This document shows positions 62,313 through 64,000 of a DNA stretch of 64,000 nt, in pieces. Location: positions 62,001 to 126,000 of the forward strand of contig NZ_JACXAF010000012.1 in the NCBI RefSeq assembly GCF_014773395.1. The letters run 5' to 3'. The DNA is from Neiella litorisoli. GTDB lineage: Bacteria > Pseudomonadota > Gammaproteobacteria > Enterobacterales > Neiellaceae. Under the pieces are notes generated by a model, which ran no database searches, was not told the DNA's origin, and saw only the letters and a program-made list of their open reading frames with translations. The stretch's first letter is position 1. Every line of letters begins with the position of its first letter. Both the position numbers and the translations under genes were made by a program.

Positions 62313-64000
62313 TCAGGCGTAGAAGTCCACCATGCCTGCTTTGAGAATTACATGCTGAATTTCTTTACTTTCGGCTACTATCTGACCATCAACGCCATTT
62401 GAATCCTGCTGATGACGTTGGCCGGATTGCTGATCTTGACCACCTTGGCCACTCTGCCCCCCTTGTTGGCGCTGATGGGAAACATTGGCTTGAGTTAACT
62501 CGATCTGCTGTTGCTGCATCATTTCGCGTAATCTTGGCAGCGCCTGTTCAATCGCGTCACGCGCTTGCGCCGATTGCGCCATGAAACTTACCTGCGCTTG
62601 GTCATTCTGAACTTGCACGCGCACCATCAAGCTGCCTAACTCAGGTGGATCGAGCTGAATTTCTGCCTGCTGCATCTGCTTGTCCATCATCATCAGCAAG
62701 CGCTGGCCAAGCATTGGCGCTAGTTTATCTTGCAACAGCTGCATTTTTTCCTGCACTTGCGCAAGCTGTTGGGCGTGACTTAACGGCTCTGAACTCGGCG
62801 TTGCTAGTTGCGACTGACTGGCTGTTGGTGCGGTTGTCAGCTGACTTTGTAGTGGTTGTGGCGTCAACTGAGTATCAAAGCTCTGCCCCAGGGTTGCGGT
62901 AGCAGGAGTCCGGCGAGCCAAAACCGATTGTTCGGTTTCATTGAGTTCCAACTGCGGCTCACCAGAGCTGTCTCCATCCGTCTGGCCATATTGGCCAGAC
63001 CATTCGGGCAGACTACTTGCTTTCCCTGATACCTGTTGGCGTCGGTCGTTGTTGACACTGTTCACTTGATGTTGCTGCAGTGCCTGTAACACGTCAGGTG
63101 ATGCTGCCGTTTTTTGGCTGGCTTCAATCGGAGCTGATACAGCTGGTTGTAAGGCTAACTGCGGGTTAATTTCCTTGGTTTGTCCAATCTGGCTGATTTC
63201 GCCTCCAGCACGATCGGTCGGCTTCATCTCTTTATTGAGCAATTCGGAGACTTTTTCCGACTGAGGTTTCACTGAGATCACCTGCTCGTCGACGAACTTA
63301 CCATCGGCAACATCGGCTTCTGCAACCTCATCAACGGCTGGTATAGCGCCCTGCATGGTCAATTCACTGTTAGTCGTGTTCAGTGGGTTTAGTGCTGAGT
63401 GACCACCAGACGGAGCAACACGAGCCGCATCCAGTGGATTGGCCGTTTTGCTGCTTGCTGACAACCGCTGTTCCAGCTCATTTGCCATGCTGCTGCGCCC
63501 AGCAAACGGGTTGTCCCAAATAAATTGCCGTAGCTCAGGGGGCAGGCCCTGTTGTTTTGTCAGCTCCGCGTCGGATTCAGTTTCGACGCTGATTGTTGCT
63601 TCTGCAGATGGAACAACAGCGGCAGTATCTGCCTTCTTCGACAGCATGGCTTGCAATTCGCTGTCTTCAGTTTGAGCTTCAAGTTCAACTTCTGTCGATT
63701 CAGCAGGAATTTGTTCTTCACTTAGATTGAGGAGCGGATTCACGCTCAATTGCCCAAGCTCGGTTGAGCCGCCCGCTTGCTGGCGCAACTCAGAGCCTTC
63801 AATGCCCAGATTTGGATTCGCGCGGTCTGAGATCTGTTGTTGCTCTTTTGGTTGCTCTTTTTGCTGCTGAAGTAGCTGCAACAAATCCGCCGCTGAGGTG
63901 TGGCTAAACGGGCCATCATTGTGATTAGTGGAGGCATCAATGATGATGTCTGAGTCAAGGAAGCCGTCTCTCCCATCTTCATCGATGGACTCAACTTGCT
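62313..64000 (-). CDS. fliK: Hook-length control protein FliK, 5' end cut by window edge
   Basis: The frame stays open from 62313 to the right edge, giving 562 residues with no start. Most of the visible part is low-complexity, rich in Gln, Ser, Thr and Glu, as expected for the stretched ruler region of FliK. The conserved Flg_hook C-terminal domain is clear: QMQQAEIQLDPPELGSLMVR and ALPRLREMMQQQQIELTQA. A Gln/Gly-rich tail follows. FliK measures the hook and triggers the FlhB switch. Confidence 0.92.
   Translation of the reverse strand, partial: QVESIDEDGRDGFLDSDIIIDASTNHNDGPFSHTSAADLLQLLQQQKEQPKEQQQISDRANPNLGIEGSELRQQAGGSTELGQLSVNPLLNLSEEQIPAESTEVELEAQTEDSELQAMLSKKADTAAVVPSAEATISVETESDAELTKQQGLPPELRQFIWDNPFAGRSSMANELEQRLSASSKTANPLDAARVAPSGGHSALNPLNTTNSELTMQGAIPAVDEVAEADVADGKFVDEQVISVKPQSEKVSELLNKEMKPTDRAGGEISQIGQTKEINPQLALQPAVSAPIEASQKTAASPDVLQALQQHQVNSVNNDRRQQVSGKASSLPEWSGQYGQTDGDSSGEPQLELNETEQSVLARRTPATATLGQSFDTQLTPQPLQSQLTTAPTASQSQLATPSSEPLSHAQQLAQVQEKMQLLQDKLAPMLGQRLLMMMDKQMQQAEIQLDPPELGSLMVRVQVQNDQAQVSFMAQSAQARDAIEQALPRLREMMQQQQIELTQANVSHQRQQGGQSGQGGQDQQSGQRHQQDSNGVDGQIVAESKEIQHVILKAGMVDFYA

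Noticed and set aside
1-64000. CRISPR arrays, tRNA and rRNA genes, prophage or integron features
   Set aside because: No regularly spaced repeats, cloverleaf-like sequences, rRNA stretches or integrase genes were seen on either strand.

Overview
The window looks like the chromosome of a marine, polarly flagellated gammaproteobacterium of the Alteromonadales/Shewanella type. The right half carries a gene order shared by polar flagellates: fliK-L-M-N-O-P-Q-R, flhB-A-F-G, fliA, cheY-Z-A-B, motC-D, parC-parP, cheW, a DUF2802 gene, then ccmA-I. Sulfotransferases, a candidate S-layer-like protein and a capsule exporter in the left half also suit a marine surface coat. No rRNA, tRNA or CRISPR array was seen.

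Region 1 to 31.3 kb is accessory and concerns the cell envelope. On the minus strand it holds a cut-off GT4 glycosyltransferase, a GT2 glycosyltransferase with two tandem beta domains, a sulfotransferase, and a frameshifted surface-protein paralogue. Next come a dead IS200/IS605 element and an intact exported acidic surface protein (5341-6795) with its own terminator. Then follows a type II secretion (T2SS) locus in two divergent arms: gspE-F-G-H-I-J-K on minus (7.3-13.2 kb) and L-, M- and C-like genes plus a lipoprotein secretin on plus (13.3-17.4 kb). From 30.0 down to 17.4 kb a minus-strand capsule operon carries a small lipoprotein, kpsD, kpsM, kpsT, a kpsE-like gene, rmlACDB, two sulfotransferases and a GT2 gene. 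wecA lies just upstream behind its own terminator. Read together, these genes could build a dTDP-rhamnose-containing, sulfated surface glycan and secrete a surface protein beside it. That link is inference.

Region 31.7 to 36 kb is a junction. It contains a POT peptide transporter and a small membrane protein on plus, then an RssB-like pseudo-receiver and mlaA on minus.

Region 35.6 to 42.6 kb is a complete cytochrome c maturation operon, ccmABCDEFGHI, with overlapping genes. Region 42.7 to 64 kb is the chemotaxis and flagellar export core, all on minus. Transcription enters through a good sigma-54 site ahead of flhA and a probable sigma-70 site ahead of cheY, and a strong terminator lies between fliN and fliO. 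ParC, ParP and the repeat-bearing CheA point to polar placement of chemoreceptor arrays, and FlhF/FlhG to polar control of flagellum number. fliK runs off the right edge.
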